Shown: positions 8,504-16,844, counted from the stretch's first letter. The stretch: DNA of 64,000 nt from Chengkuizengella marina (GCF_009910845.1 NZ_SIJB01000032.1:62001-126000); one strand, 5' to 3'. The notes: a model not told the origin generated them from the sequence alone. Made by a program: numbers and translations.

Positions 8504-9550
8504 ATGTTAAATAAAAAAGTATCTGTATTTGTTGCTGGAAGTTGGGGAACAGCACTTGCTTCAGTTTTGGCTGATAATGGATTAGAGGTTATGATTTGGT
8601 CACGAAATCAAAAACAAGTAGAGGAAATTAATCTTAAACATACGAATAGCAAGTATCTTCCTAATATTTCTCTTTCTGATCGAATTAAAGCAACTACATC
8701 TATTGAGGAAGCTATGAATGGAACTGCAGCAGTAATTATTGTGGCACCATCATCTGGTATGAGAGAGGTAGCTTCTAAAATCAAACCATATGTTCATGAA
8801 GATCATCTAATTGTTCATGCAACAAAAGGGTTTGAACCAAAATCTTTAAAACGAATGTCACAAGTGATAGCTGAAGAATTTACTACTATAGAAGAAGAGA
8901 ACATAGCTGTGCTGTCAGGTCCAAGTCATGCTGAGGAGGTAATTAATAAATCTCCTACTACTGTAGTTATTTCATCCGTAAATTTAAAAGCTGCAGAAAA
9001 AGTTCAAGATTTATTCATTAATTCCTATTTTAGAGTCTACACCAATCCAGATATTATTGGAGTAGAAATAGGTGCAGCTTTAAAAAATATTATCGCTTTA
9101 GGTGGTGGGATGTCTGACGGTTTATCTTTCGGTGATAATGCAAAAGCTGCTTTAATTACTCGTGGTTTAGCTGAGATCGCTAGGTTAGGGGTTGCTATGG
9201 GGGCTAATCCGTTAACTTTTATTGGTTTAGCTGGAATTGGTGATTTAGTTGTAACCTGTACAAGTCAACATAGTCGAAATTGGCGTGCTGGATACTTACT
9301 TGCTCAAGGAAATACACTAGACGAAACGTTGAAAAAAATGGGTATGGTTGTTGAAGGTATTAAAACTACGCAGGCTGCTTATGAGCTTTCTAAAATATAT
9401 GACATCAAAATGCCTATTGCCTCAGAACTGTACGAGGTATTATTTAATAAAAAAGAGCCCAAATTTGCAGTTGAAGATTTAATGGGGCGTGTTAAAACCC
9501 ATGAAATGGAGGATATTGCAAAACCATCGTCAAAAAAATGGGTGGAATAG
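8504..9550 (+). CDS. gpsA: Glycerol-3-phosphate dehydrogenase [NAD(P)+]
   Basis: Makes sn-glycerol-3-phosphate from dihydroxyacetone phosphate, supplying PlsY next door. 348 residues. The Rossmann N-terminus reads VAGSWGTA where the family normally has GAGSWGTA, so the first glycine of GxGxxG is a valine (residue 10, codon GTT). The rest looks intact: GPSHAEEV, the catalytic-lysine region GAALKNIIALGGG, NAKAALITRGLAE and GLAGIGDLV. ATG 8504 has AGGTGG 8 nt upstream. spoVIF follows after 60 bp. Confidence 0.93.
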   Translation: MLNKKVSVFVAGSWGTALASVLADNGLEVMIWSRNQKQVEEINLKHTNSKYLPNISLSDRIKATTSIEEAMNGTAAVIIVAPSSGMREVASKIKPYVHEDHLIVHATKGFEPKSLKRMSQVIAEEFTTIEEENIAVLSGPSHAEEVINKSPTTVVISSVNLKAAEKVQDLFINSYFRVYTNPDIIGVEIGAALKNIIALGGGMSDGLSFGDNAKAALITRGLAEIARLGVAMGANPLTFIGLAGIGDLVVTCTSQHSRNWRAGYLLAQGNTLDETLKKMGMVVEGIKTTQAAYELSKIYDIKMPIASELYEVLFNKKEPKFAVEDLMGRVKTHEMEDIAKPSSKKWVE

Positions 9551-9610
9551 CCTACACGAATTGCCCTTCTTATTCATAAGATGCATTAGCACAGAATAAG
9601 GAGGGTTAGT

Positions 9611-9907
9611 ATGAGTAGAAGTAGTAAAGGTAAGGATCTATCTAAAGATGTGTTAGATGTTGTTAAGAAAAAAACAGGTAAAAAAGTATCTCACAAAGAG
9701 ATTGAAAAAATAGCTAGTGGAGTCAAACCTTCAACCTTACAGAATGAAAAAGAATTGCGTGAATTAATTCTAAGTGTTTCAAAAATGGTAAAAGTACCCG
9801 TTGCTGAATCGACAATAAATGAAATTATAAAAGCTGTTAAAGGTAGTGGGTTTAATACAGGTCAATTAGAACAAATGATGCAAGGTATGATGAAAAAAAA
9901 GAAATAA
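9611..9907 (+). CDS. spoVIF: Stage VI sporulation protein F
   Basis: A 98-residue, lysine-rich protein matching the SpoVIF family, needed late in B. subtilis coat assembly. The N-terminal part has KDVLDVVKKKTGKKVSHKEIEKIASGVKPSTLQ-type sequence (residues about 14-45) and the C-terminus is Met/Lys-rich (MMQGMMKKKK). AAGGAGGGTT lies just before ATG 9611. In Paenibacillus-type genomes it commonly follows gpsA; B. subtilis carries it elsewhere. Confidence 0.8.
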   Translation: MSRSSKGKDLSKDVLDVVKKKTGKKVSHKEIEKIASGVKPSTLQNEKELRELILSVSKMVKVPVAESTINEIIKAVKGSGFNTGQLEQMMQGMMKKKK

Positions 9908-9914
9908 TGATGTA

Positions 9915-9944
9915 AAGCATAAGGTATTGACCTTATGCTTTTTT
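9915..9944 (+). terminator. Terminator after spoVIF
   Basis: AAGCATAAGGT (9915-9925) pairs with ACCTTATGCTT (9930-9940), followed by TTTT. Confidence 0.85.
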
Positions 9945-9959
9945 AATGTTGAAGAGTAA

Positions 9960-10106
9960 GCCAAAAGTAAATTCATAGTACTTTTCGAGGTCCCCATGAT
10001 TAAAAGAAGTATTTGACTACTTTTTCTATAGGGGTTTTTGATTTGTTGAATTCACAATTTTATGACAATCAATGTGTTAACCCTTTCAACTCTTTTTGGG
10101 GTCCAT
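9960..10106 (-). repeat. Decayed intergenic repeat, reverse orientation (copy R5/R6)
   Basis: The 264-bp gap between spoVIF and the next gene holds CCAAAAGTAAATTCATAGTA then CTTTTCGAGGTCCCC (9961-9995), and CTCTTTTTGGGGTCC at 10090-10104, the reverse complement of a left end. The first part resembles the reverse copy at 51437-51475 (GCAAAAGTATTGTTCAT...GGGGTCCCC). Much of the interior has drifted. Nothing else is evident in the gap beyond a possible promoter near 10110-10135. Confidence 0.5.
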
Positions 10107-10171
10107 ATTATGTGTTATAGTAGATGGTGAAAAATAAAGATAAAGTGATAAGGATTAGGAGTTAGATAATA

Positions 10172-10351
10172 ATGGATTCAATGGATAAAATGTGGTTATC
10201 ATTCTTTGCAATTGGTTTTATGGTATTGGCCTCTGTTTTAATAACATTTGCACGTGCAAAAACAAAAGGAGTTATTCGATTTATAATTTCTTTCGCTGCT
10301 GTTTTTATTTTAATTTGTTCCTTCTTTTTAGGTTTGATTTCAATTATATGA
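10172..10351 (+). CDS. DUF2768-type small membrane protein (YphE-like)
   Basis: A 59-residue frame from ATG 10172 to TGA 10349-10351 with AGGAG 10 nt upstream. It consists of two hydrophobic helices (about residues 7-25 and 35-57) separated by a basic loop (RAKTKGVIR). The B. subtilis gpsA-yphE-yphF-spoIVA order puts a DUF2768 protein of this size here. No function is known. The stop is 17 bp before the ferredoxin start, so they are probably co-transcribed. Confidence 0.7.
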   Translation: MDSMDKMWLSFFAIGFMVLASVLITFARAKTKGVIRFIISFAAVFILICSFFLGLISII

Positions 10352-10368
10352 TGAAGGGGTACAAGAAG

Positions 10369-10737
10369 ATGAAATTCCAAAGATTATTTACAAAAAAAGT
10401 GAAGCACACCCCCAATTCAAAACAAAAAAACGAAGATGAACATGTCGTTGAGTTAAAAGGGAAATTTATAGAAAAAAGTGTGAAACCTGAACTAAATATT
10501 TCACTGTTGGATCTGGCATTAAAAAATAATATTGACTGGCAATTTGCTTGTACGAATGGAAATTGTGCAAGGTGTCGATGTTTTGTTCAATATGGCTCAG
10601 AATTGCTAAGCGATGTGAATTCAATGGAGAAATCTAGGTTGGATATACAGGAGATTAAAGATGGCTATCGACTAGGATGCCAAGCTATGATTATAAAAAA
10701 TGGAGCAATTAAAGCAAGGAATAAAACTTATTTTTGA
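10369..10737 (+). CDS. 2Fe-2S ferredoxin-like protein
   Basis: A 122-residue soluble protein. After a basic, charged N-terminus (about 1-30), the C-terminal part is a plant-type [2Fe-2S] fold with ligands in C-TNGN-C-AR-C (about residues 60-68) and the distal Cys in RLGCQA. An extra Cys follows the third ligand (CRC). ATG 10369 has GAAGGGG 9 nt upstream. It stands two genes away from a second ferredoxin. Electron-transfer partners cannot be told from the sequence. Confidence 0.8.
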   Translation: MKFQRLFTKKVKHTPNSKQKNEDEHVVELKGKFIEKSVKPELNISLLDLALKNNIDWQFACTNGNCARCRCFVQYGSELLSDVNSMEKSRLDIQEIKDGYRLGCQAMIIKNGAIKARNKTYF

Positions 10738-10770
10738 CGCGCAGGATATATTGAAAATGGATGGAAAGGT

Positions 10771-11376
10771 GTGGCATCATTGGTTTTATCAAAATCATTA
10801 ATTGATTGTATAACATATATATATAATAAATCAAAAACTTCAGAGGTAGACTGGTATGTGGGAGGCAGTTGTGGTCTTCTTTTACAAGATATTACTTTAA
10901 AGACAGATCCACGAGATTTAGACATTCAAATTGAAACTAAATTCTCACCAATCTTTCATTCTCTTTTACAACCCTACGCTTTAGATAGACCTCATTACAG
11001 TGAAACAGAAATTTTTAAATCACTTCTAAGTCATTATAAAATTTGCGGAATAGAAGTGGAATTAGTTGCTGATTTTAGCGTGCATTCATTAAAGTCTGAT
11101 TATAAAGTTGATATGAGCTTTTTAAAAAATTATAGTACTACTCAGAATTTAAATGGTTTTGAAATAAAGGTTATGCCTTTAGCACATGAGTTTGTTTTTA
11201 ATGTTTTACGTAATAGACCAGATCGATTTTTAGCTATTGCTAAAAAAATGACCTCAAATCGAACATTGTATTTTCCAGTCTTGTATGAAATTTTAAAAAG
11301 AGATCAATTTGATGAATTACATGTACAAAAAATGAGTGATTTATTAAGTGAATCTTTGTGTGAAAGGGAAATGTAA
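10771..11376 (+). CDS. Nucleotidyltransferase-like protein of unknown role
   Basis: A 201-residue protein. The N-terminal half resembles the minimal nucleotidyltransferase fold: YVGGSCGLLLQ (about residues 29-39), then DPRDLDIQIE (about 46-55) with the D-x-D pair, and a later acidic position (VELVAD, about 95-100). It ends with a helical segment. Start is GTG 10771 or TTG 10780; AAAGG at 10764-10768 favours the second. It lies between two ferredoxin genes and ends 3 bp before the second. Substrate unknown; a tRNA, protein or small-molecule target are all possible. Confidence 0.5.
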   Translation: MASLVLSKSLIDCITYIYNKSKTSEVDWYVGGSCGLLLQDITLKTDPRDLDIQIETKFSPIFHSLLQPYALDRPHYSETEIFKSLLSHYKICGIEVELVADFSVHSLKSDYKVDMSFLKNYSTTQNLNGFEIKVMPLAHEFVFNVLRNRPDRFLAIAKKMTSNRTLYFPVLYEILKRDQFDELHVQKMSDLLSESLCEREM

Positions 11377-11379
11377 ACT

Positions 11380-11721
11380 ATGGCAGAAGTCACTTTTTTA
11401 CCTCGTAACAAAACAATTAAGGTGAAACCAGGTACTTCTCTGTTAGACACTAGTAAACGTGCAAGAGTAGTTATTCCTGCAAGATGTGGAGGAAATGCAG
11501 CATGTTTAATGTGCAAAGTTAAAGTGGATGACTCTACAACTCTGTTACCTTTGACTCAAAGTGAAAAGACGAAATTGAGCCAAGAGCAAGTTTCCGATAA
11601 TATACGATTAGCTTGTCAAGCCAAAGTCTTTAATAAAAAAGTAATTGTAACTATCCCAGAAAGTCCTTTGAATAAAGCTATTCAAGCACAATTTCACAAA
11701 GACAATAAAGACGATTTCTAA
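11380..11721 (+). CDS. 2Fe-2S ferredoxin
   Basis: A 113-residue [2Fe-2S] protein of the adrenodoxin/plant type. Ligands read C-GGNAA-C-LM-C (about residues 36-45) with the fourth Cys in RLACQAKV (about 86). The N-terminal strands (VTFLPRNKTIKVKPGTSLLD) fit the beta-grasp fold. The ATG is 3 bp after the preceding gene, which suggests coupling; AAAGGGA lies about 12 nt upstream. It differs in sequence from the ferredoxin at 10.4 kb, so the pair is not a recent duplication. Confidence 0.85.
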   Translation: MAEVTFLPRNKTIKVKPGTSLLDTSKRARVVIPARCGGNAACLMCKVKVDDSTTLLPLTQSEKTKLSQEQVSDNIRLACQAKVFNKKVIVTIPESPLNKAIQAQFHKDNKDDF

Positions 11722-11766
11722 AATACTTTTATAATGAGATTTATTGGAAGGATGAAGGAATAATTG

Positions 11767-12489
11767 ATGAACAAAATAAGCTATGGATTTATGAGTTTGT
11801 TCCTTATTATATTTACTTCAGGATGTTTATATCCAGATGATATGAGAGGAGACAAGAGTCCAGGTGCAATCAAAGAATCAGTTACATTAGTTCAAACCGC
11901 AGTTGATGCGTACCAACAAGCTTCTGGTGGATTAATTCCTATAAAAAATAGTGAGATGGATACGCCTATTTATGAAAAATACACTATTGATTTTAATAAG
12001 CTTGGTGCATATATCGGTCAAATTCCAGCAGTTGCTTTCGAAAATGGAGGTAATTATTATTTTGTACTAGTTAATGTTGAAGAAGATCCTACTGTTAAGT
12101 TAATGGATATAGTTTCTTTTCAAAAAATAAATGCACTTGAAAGAGAAATTTTATTATATATTAGTGGAAATAATGGAGCTTTGCCTAAAGGTGAAGAAGT
12201 ATATGAAAACTGGTATAGTATTGATTTTAGTTTATTAGGCCAAAAAAGACTGCAAATTAAAAGCCCTTATTCAGAATCATTTTTAAGTCCAATCGTACAT
12301 ACATCTGGTATTGTAAAGATTGATTATGGTATAGATATAATGAAGGTAATAGAAAATTATGGAGAAGAGAGTATAAATACAGATCAAGACTTGAGAGAAT
12401 TATTAATTGAAACCTCGATCTTTGTACCTGTGAAATCAAATCCTTATGATTGGATAAGTGAGGAGCCTGTAATTCGTAATATGTTTTAA
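11767..12489 (+). CDS. yphF: YphF-like lipoprotein
   Basis: A 240-residue protein with a lipoprotein signal: a hydrophobic run (about residues 7-18) ending in FTSGC, where Cys would be lipidated. The mature part has an APSGA-like helix then two similar segments, each starting near a YDTPIYEKYTIDFNKLG / GEEVYENWYSIDFSLLG phrase, suggesting an internal repeat. Position just before spoIVA matches YphF (DUF3939) of Bacillus. ATG 11767 is preferred over TTG 11764. Function unknown, possibly sporulation-linked. Confidence 0.7.
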   Translation: MNKISYGFMSLFLIIFTSGCLYPDDMRGDKSPGAIKESVTLVQTAVDAYQQASGGLIPIKNSEMDTPIYEKYTIDFNKLGAYIGQIPAVAFENGGNYYFVLVNVEEDPTVKLMDIVSFQKINALEREILLYISGNNGALPKGEEVYENWYSIDFSLLGQKRLQIKSPYSESFLSPIVHTSGIVKIDYGIDIMKVIENYGEESINTDQDLRELLIETSIFVPVKSNPYDWISEEPVIRNMF

Positions 12490-12490
12490 T

Positions 12491-12520
12491 AATCGCTCAT
12501 TATATGAGTGATTTTTTTTG
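12491..12520 (+). terminator. Terminator after yphF
   Basis: AATCGCTCAT (12491-12500) pairs with ATGAGTGATT (12504-12513), followed by TTTTTT. Confidence 0.85.
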
Positions 12521-12624
12521 TGGTTTTTAGTATATATCTTTAGAAGACTGTTCATCTTTTAAAGTTATTTTTTATTGCAATCATATATTTCTCAAAGAAT
12601 AGGTTGGTTTGTTCAAAAAATTCA

Positions 12625-12653
12625 GTCATATTCATTTTTTTGTTACATATATT
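12625..12653 (+). promoter_or_regulatory. Possible SigE-type promoter of spoIVA
   Basis: GTCATATT (12625-12632) and CATATATT (12646-12653) are 13 bp apart. They fit the SigE pattern of an ATA-containing -35 and a CATACANT-like -10 with one mismatch. spoIVA is a mother-cell SigE gene in B. subtilis, so the match is expected. Confidence 0.5.
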
Positions 12654-12702
12654 GTTACTAGTCCAATTGAATGTACGATACCTTGTATAGGAGGGGATCT
12701 TT

Positions 12703-14181
12703 TTGGAAAAAGTGGATATTTTTAAGGACATCGCAGAAAGGACAGGTGGGGATATTTACTTAGGGGTAGTTGGTGCCGTTCGAACTGGTAAATCAACTTT
12801 TATTAAACGATTTATGGAAACCATCGTATTACCAAACATCTCTAATGAGGCTGACAGAGTCAGAGCTAAGGATGAATTGCCTCAAAGTGCTTCTGGTAGA
12901 ACGATCATGACAACAGAACCTAAGTTTGTTCCAAATAATGCAGTAAAGATTACTGTAGATGAAGGTTTAGAAGTTAATGTGCGTATGGTAGACTGTGTTG
13001 GTTATGCTGTTGTCGGCGCACATGGGTATGAGGATGAAAATGGACCTAGAATGATTAATACACCATGGTTTGAGGATCCAATACCATTTCAAGAAGCAGC
13101 AGAAATAGGTACAAGAAAAGTTATACAAGAGCATTCTACTTTAGGTGTAGTCATTACAACTGATGGATCTATCACAGATATTGATAGAGAATCTTATGTT
13201 CAAGCTGAGGAACGTGTCATTAATGAGTTGAAAGAAGTAGGTAAACCATTTATTTTAATTGTAAATTCAACTCGACCAGATCATCCTGATACGAACCAGC
13301 TATGTGTGGATTTGTCAGACAGATATGATATTCCTGTGATGCCTATGAGTGTAGACACCATGGGGGAACGAGAGATGACTTCTGTATTAAGAGAAGTACT
13401 ATACGAGTTCCCAGTTCATGAAGTGAATGTGAATCTGCCAAGCTGGGTGATGGTTTTAGATGAAAATCACTGGCTGAGAGCAAATTTCGAAGAAAGTGTT
13501 AGAGAGACTGTAAAGGATATTAGTAGACTGCGAGATGTAGATCGAGTAGTTGGGAATTTTGAAGGATTTGACTTTATTGATAGAGCGTCTTTAGCAGGTA
13601 TGAATATGGGGCAAGGTATAGCTGAAATAGATCTATACGCACCAGATGAATTGTATGATCAAATTCTTATGGAAGTCGTTGGTGTAGAAATCAGAGGCAA
13701 AGATCATTTGCTTCAACTAATGCAGGAATTTAGCCATGCGAAAAGAGAGTATGATCATTATGCTGAAGGCATTGAGATGGTGAAAGCGACTGGATATGGA
13801 ATAGCTGCTCCACCTATAGAGGATATGACTTTAGAAGAACCAGAGCTTATCCGACAAGGATCAAGATTTGGAGTTCGTTTAAAAGCGGTTGCCCCATCCA
13901 TACATATGATACGTGTGGATGTAGAATCTGAATTTGCACCCATTATAGGTACAGAAAAACAGAGTGAAGAACTGGTAAGGTATTTAATGCAAGATTATGA
14001 AGATGATCCAGTTAGAATATGGGATTCTGATATTTTTGGAAGGTCATTACAATCGATTGTGCAGGAAGGAATTCAAGTAAAACTTGCAATGATGCCAGAG
14101 AATGCAAGACATAAACTACAAGAAACTTTAGGAAGAATTACAAATGAAGGATCTGGGGGATTAATAGCTATTATTTTATAG
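12703..14181 (+). CDS. spoIVA: Stage IV sporulation protein A (coat morphogenetic ATPase)
   Basis: SpoIVA polymerises on the forespore surface, driven by ATP hydrolysis, and forms the platform for the spore coat. The 492-residue protein is the standard length. Residues 24-31 are the Walker A loop GAVRTGKS; the SpoIVA-specific N-terminal (KDIAERTGGDIYLGVVG) and C-terminal (GGLIAIIL) ends are both intact. The start is TTG 12703 or nearby, after AGGAGGGG. It stands alone, between two terminators and behind a SigE-like promoter. Confidence 0.97.
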   Translation: MEKVDIFKDIAERTGGDIYLGVVGAVRTGKSTFIKRFMETIVLPNISNEADRVRAKDELPQSASGRTIMTTEPKFVPNNAVKITVDEGLEVNVRMVDCVGYAVVGAHGYEDENGPRMINTPWFEDPIPFQEAAEIGTRKVIQEHSTLGVVITTDGSITDIDRESYVQAEERVINELKEVGKPFILIVNSTRPDHPDTNQLCVDLSDRYDIPVMPMSVDTMGEREMTSVLREVLYEFPVHEVNVNLPSWVMVLDENHWLRANFEESVRETVKDISRLRDVDRVVGNFEGFDFIDRASLAGMNMGQGIAEIDLYAPDELYDQILMEVVGVEIRGKDHLLQLMQEFSHAKREYDHYAEGIEMVKATGYGIAAPPIEDMTLEEPELIRQGSRFGVRLKAVAPSIHMIRVDVESEFAPIIGTEKQSEELVRYLMQDYEDDPVRIWDSDIFGRSLQSIVQEGIQVKLAMMPENARHKLQETLGRITNEGSGGLIAIIL

Positions 14182-14217
14182 ACTTTATTATGAAACCCTG
14201 TATTAAATATAGTGAAT

Positions 14218-14256
14218 AAACCGATTTCCTAAATAAAAGGTTAAATCGGTTTTTTG
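14218..14256 (+). terminator. Terminator after spoIVA
   Basis: AAACCGATTT (14218-14227) pairs with AAATCGGTTT (14243-14252), followed by T residues. Confidence 0.8.
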
Positions 14257-14451
14257 CTCTTTCCTTTTTCAAAAGGAAAATGTATAATATATTAGGATTT
14301 GGAAGATTATTAATCTGATTATGTATTATTTCTTTTGTTTATCATCATAAAATGTAGTAATTTAAACATTTTTCAGTGTTTATATGTATATTTTTATTTA
14401 AAAAGGTTAACACAAATGATATTATAGTATTTTTGGGAGGAGGTGAAGAAC

Positions 14452-14724
14452 TTGAATAAATCTGAATTAGTTACTAAAGTTGCTGAAACAGCAGAACTTC
14501 AAAAGAAGGATGCATCCAAAGCTGTTGATGCAGTTTTCCAAGCCATTTCAGAAGCATTACAAAGCGGAGATAAAGTACAATTAGTTGGATTCGGTAATTT
14601 TGAAGTTCGTGAACGTTCTGCAAGAAAGGGTCGTAATCCTCAAACAGGAGAAGAAATTGATATCGCAGCTAGTAAAGTCCCGGCCTTTAAACCAGGCAAA
14701 GCTTTAAAAGAAGGTATAAACTAA
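14452..14724 (+). CDS. hbs: DNA-binding protein HU
   Basis: The histone-like HU homodimer bends and compacts DNA. The 90-residue product is the exact family length, with [22 protein letters not shown], the DNA-contacting beta-arm, near residues 46-67. The start is TTG 14452, 9 nt after GGAGGAGG, giving the usual MNKSEL N-terminus. A 190-bp leader region upstream contains probable promoters, and a terminator follows. mtrB comes next without the folE gene that lies between them in B. subtilis. Confidence 0.96.
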   Translation: MNKSELVTKVAETAELQKKDASKAVDAVFQAISEALQSGDKVQLVGFGNFEVRERSARKGRNPQTGEEIDIAASKVPAFKPGKALKEGIN

Positions 14725-14753
14725 TAATTACATATCTTACAGCTATTTATTAG

Positions 14754-14786
14754 AAACCGTTGTATCTATTTGATACAGCGGTTTTA
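14754..14786 (+). terminator. Terminator after hbs
   Basis: AAACCGTTGTATC (14754-14766) pairs with GATACAGCGGTTT (14772-14784) with one G-T pair, then T residues. Confidence 0.8.
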
Positions 14787-14865
14787 ACTTGTATCATAGA
14801 TTTTTATTCATTTTCAATATATTTTTTAGCGCCCTTTTTGCATTTTTCCTGGTTGTTTGATAATG

Positions 14866-14874
14866 TGTTATAAT
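14866..14874 (+). promoter_or_regulatory. Extended -10 promoter of mtrB
   Basis: TGTTATAAT, an extended -10 element, lies about 45 bp before the mtrB ATG. No good -35 is visible at 17 bp, which is tolerated with an extended -10. Confidence 0.5.
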
Positions 14875-14918
14875 TCTGAGAAAGTGCGTAATTGATAGTA
14901 TAGAAATGGAGGCTTATC

Positions 14919-15137
14919 ATGCAGAAAATAAATGATGAATACGTTATAATTAAGGCGAATGAAGATGGCGTAAACGTTATCGGATTAACTAGAGGCCAAG
15001 ATACTAGATTTAATCATACGGAAAAATTGGACAAAGGTGAAGTGATGATAGCACAATTTACAGAACATACTTCTGCAATGAAGGTACGAGGTAAAGCAAC
15101 GATACAAACAAAACATGGAATGATAGATAGTGAATAA
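14919..15137 (+). CDS. mtrB: trp RNA-binding attenuation protein (TRAP)
   Basis: TRAP forms an 11-subunit ring that binds NAG triplets in RNA when tryptophan is present and so stops trp transcription. The 72-residue product carries the conserved core: [12 protein letters not shown], the [23 protein letters not shown] block with the tryptophan-binding Thr and Ser residues and the RNA-contacting K and R residues. ATG 14919 has TGGAGG 7 nt upstream. Its expected target, a NAG-triplet leader, is present before trpE at 25.46 kb. Confidence 0.95.
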   Translation: MQKINDEYVIIKANEDGVNVIGLTRGQDTRFNHTEKLDKGEVMIAQFTEHTSAMKVRGKATIQTKHGMIDSE

Positions 15138-15153
15138 AAATTTTTTATGAGCA

Positions 15154-15180
15154 GGCAGGCATAGCCTGCCATTTTTATTT
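15154..15180 (+). terminator. Terminator after mtrB
   Basis: GGCAGGC (15154-15160), loop ATA, GCCTGCC (15164-15170), then ATTTTTATTT. Confidence 0.8.
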
Positions 15181-15202
15181 GTACAATGGGATATAAGTGA
15201 TT

Positions 15203-15310
15203 GTTCAAAAAGTTAGTTTTCAGCATTTTCAGTCACTCCTTGTGACTAATGTAGGATTAACACTAAGATATCTTACATCCATGCACTGCCTATTGATGGG
15301 CTTTTTGAAC
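15203..15310. repeat. 108-bp element with perfect 10-bp inverted ends
   Basis: GTTCAAAAAG (15203-15212) and CTTTTTGAAC (15301-15310) are exact inverted ends. Inside is a hairpin AGTCAC/GTGACT (15231-15247) and no reading frame. It differs in ends from the CCCC-AAAAGT repeats. No clear target duplication flanks it. It could be a small non-autonomous element or a long-range RNA stem. Confidence 0.5.
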
Positions 15311-15341
15311 GACTTTATAAGATAAATAGGAGGAGAATGAA

Positions 15342-15872
15342 GTGAAATGGAAACGGATATTCCTTATCTTAGTGATAATGTTGATCATCCCATTCGTATT
15401 GTCAAGTTTTTTTCATTTGGAGTTTAAAGAGACTGGATCGATATTTAGTGATGAAAAAGAAATGACTAAAGAAGTCATTCAATTAACTGAAAGTAATATT
15501 GTTGATTTTATGAGTGATTTACCTCTTCAAAGTAACCTCAGCAAGGTAGGGTGGGATCATTCCACATTATCTATTGACTTGAATATCTCGGGACAAATAA
15601 AGGACCCTAATTTGGTATATAGAGATTTATATACGATCCTCCAATTAGGTTTTGAAGATACTTCAAATGTAAAATTAATCTTAATCAGAGTATTTGAGTA
15701 TAACCAGTTTGATGGAAGTCATAAAAAGCTTTTGATGACGATTGATGCAAGTGCAGGTCGTTGGTCAGAAGAGATGGATCAGATTGAAAATAGTTATGAA
15801 GAGCTGTTATCCACATTTTTCAAGTTGAAAACTACCGATTATTGGGAACAATGGATGAATGACATCTTATAA
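15342..15872 (+). CDS. Membrane-anchored protein of unknown function
   Basis: A 176-residue protein with one N-terminal membrane helix (about residues 5-22) and a hydrophilic outer domain containing two beta-rich stretches (LSIDLNISGQIKDPNLVYRDLY; VKLILIRVFEYN). I recognise no family. The start is GTG 15342 behind AGGAGGAGA. It stands between mtrB and hepS and is possibly co-transcribed with the menaquinone cluster, but nothing in it links it to that pathway. Confidence 0.7.
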   Translation: MKWKRIFLILVIMLIIPFVLSSFFHLEFKETGSIFSDEKEMTKEVIQLTESNIVDFMSDLPLQSNLSKVGWDHSTLSIDLNISGQIKDPNLVYRDLYTILQLGFEDTSNVKLILIRVFEYNQFDGSHKKLLMTIDASAGRWSEEMDQIENSYEELLSTFFKLKTTDYWEQWMNDIL

Positions 15873-15980
15873 ACTACTTGAATTTCAAAATGAAATTCTA
15901 TTTTGGTAAAGTGCGTGTGTCAGGCGGATATGATATAATGATTTAGATTTTAATAATGTAATGATTTCGGAGGCAATTAA

Positions 15981-16844
15981 ATGGATGGCTATGTAGTTCC
16001 TCAACTAGCAAAAAAAAATATACAATATGATATGATTCAAAAACATACGGATCTTCCTTCTTTTCCGTATTCTCGCTCAAGGCTGCTTTATATTTTTCTA
16101 AATAAGCATTCAACCTCATCTACTGATAAAATTTCTGAGTTATATACATTGGTTACCTCATTAATACAAATAGGGATGGATACACATGATCTAGTTGATG
16201 TCGGGGAAGAACAGATCGAGATGAAGAAGATGCGAACAAGACAACTTAGAGTATTAGCTGGGGACTATTTTAGCAGTAAATTTTATCACCTGTTATCTCA
16301 GGCAGGACAGATAGATACCATCCATTCATTATCTCATGCTATTAGTGAGGTAAATCGATTAAAAATAAATTTATATATGAAGATGAAAAAATTTAAATTA
16401 AGTGCTGAAGATTACTTTCAACACTGCATTGATATAAAATCACAGTTATACCTTATTTTTACTAATTATATGGACGAAATGTTACAAAAACAATGGCCTG
16501 ACATATTAGTTTCAATAACAAAATGCGAACTTATTACTGAGGAAATTGATAAAATGAATCAGATCCAGATTAAGGATTTAAGGGGAAGCTGGGCTTATTG
16601 GTATATTTTAAAACAGGCAACCTCTGAAGAAAAGGAAATGTTAAAAAAAGATAGTTGTAATAAGTCTTTGATACAATCCGTTTTATTGAAATATAACATC
16701 AAAGTTAAACTCCATCAGATGTTAGAAAATCAATGGAAAGATGTGAGTGAAAAAGTTAATAATATAAAAAACGAGAACATAAAAAATGAGCTGGAAAAAA
16801 TAGGACAACCCTTCATATCATATTTATCTGCTTCTAAAGTTTAA
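15981..16844 (+). CDS. hepS: Heptaprenyl diphosphate synthase component I
   Basis: The small, non-catalytic subunit that with HepT makes the C35 side chain of menaquinone-7. The 287-residue protein has the family hallmark LAGDYFSSKFYHLL (about residues 92-105) and is otherwise poorly conserved and helical, as is usual. TCGGAGG is about 7 nt upstream of ATG 15981. It heads a cluster hepS-menG-ubiA-ubiX-mqnA-hepT; the two synthase subunits are separated by the quinone genes. Confidence 0.88.
   Translation: MDGYVVPQLAKKNIQYDMIQKHTDLPSFPYSRSRLLYIFLNKHSTSSTDKISELYTLVTSLIQIGMDTHDLVDVGEEQIEMKKMRTRQLRVLAGDYFSSKFYHLLSQAGQIDTIHSLSHAISEVNRLKINLYMKMKKFKLSAEDYFQHCIDIKSQLYLIFTNYMDEMLQKQWPDILVSITKCELITEEIDKMNQIQIKDLRGSWAYWYILKQATSEEKEMLKKDSCNKSLIQSVLLKYNIKVKLHQMLENQWKDVSEKVNNIKNENIKNELEKIGQPFISYLSASKV

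Noticed and set aside
13401-13425. GAGTTCCCAGTTCATG inside spoIVA looks like the start of the CCAG hairpin of the repeats
   Set aside because: It encodes a normal stretch of SpoIVA (EFPVHE), has no second arm, and no repeat ends are nearby. Chance match.
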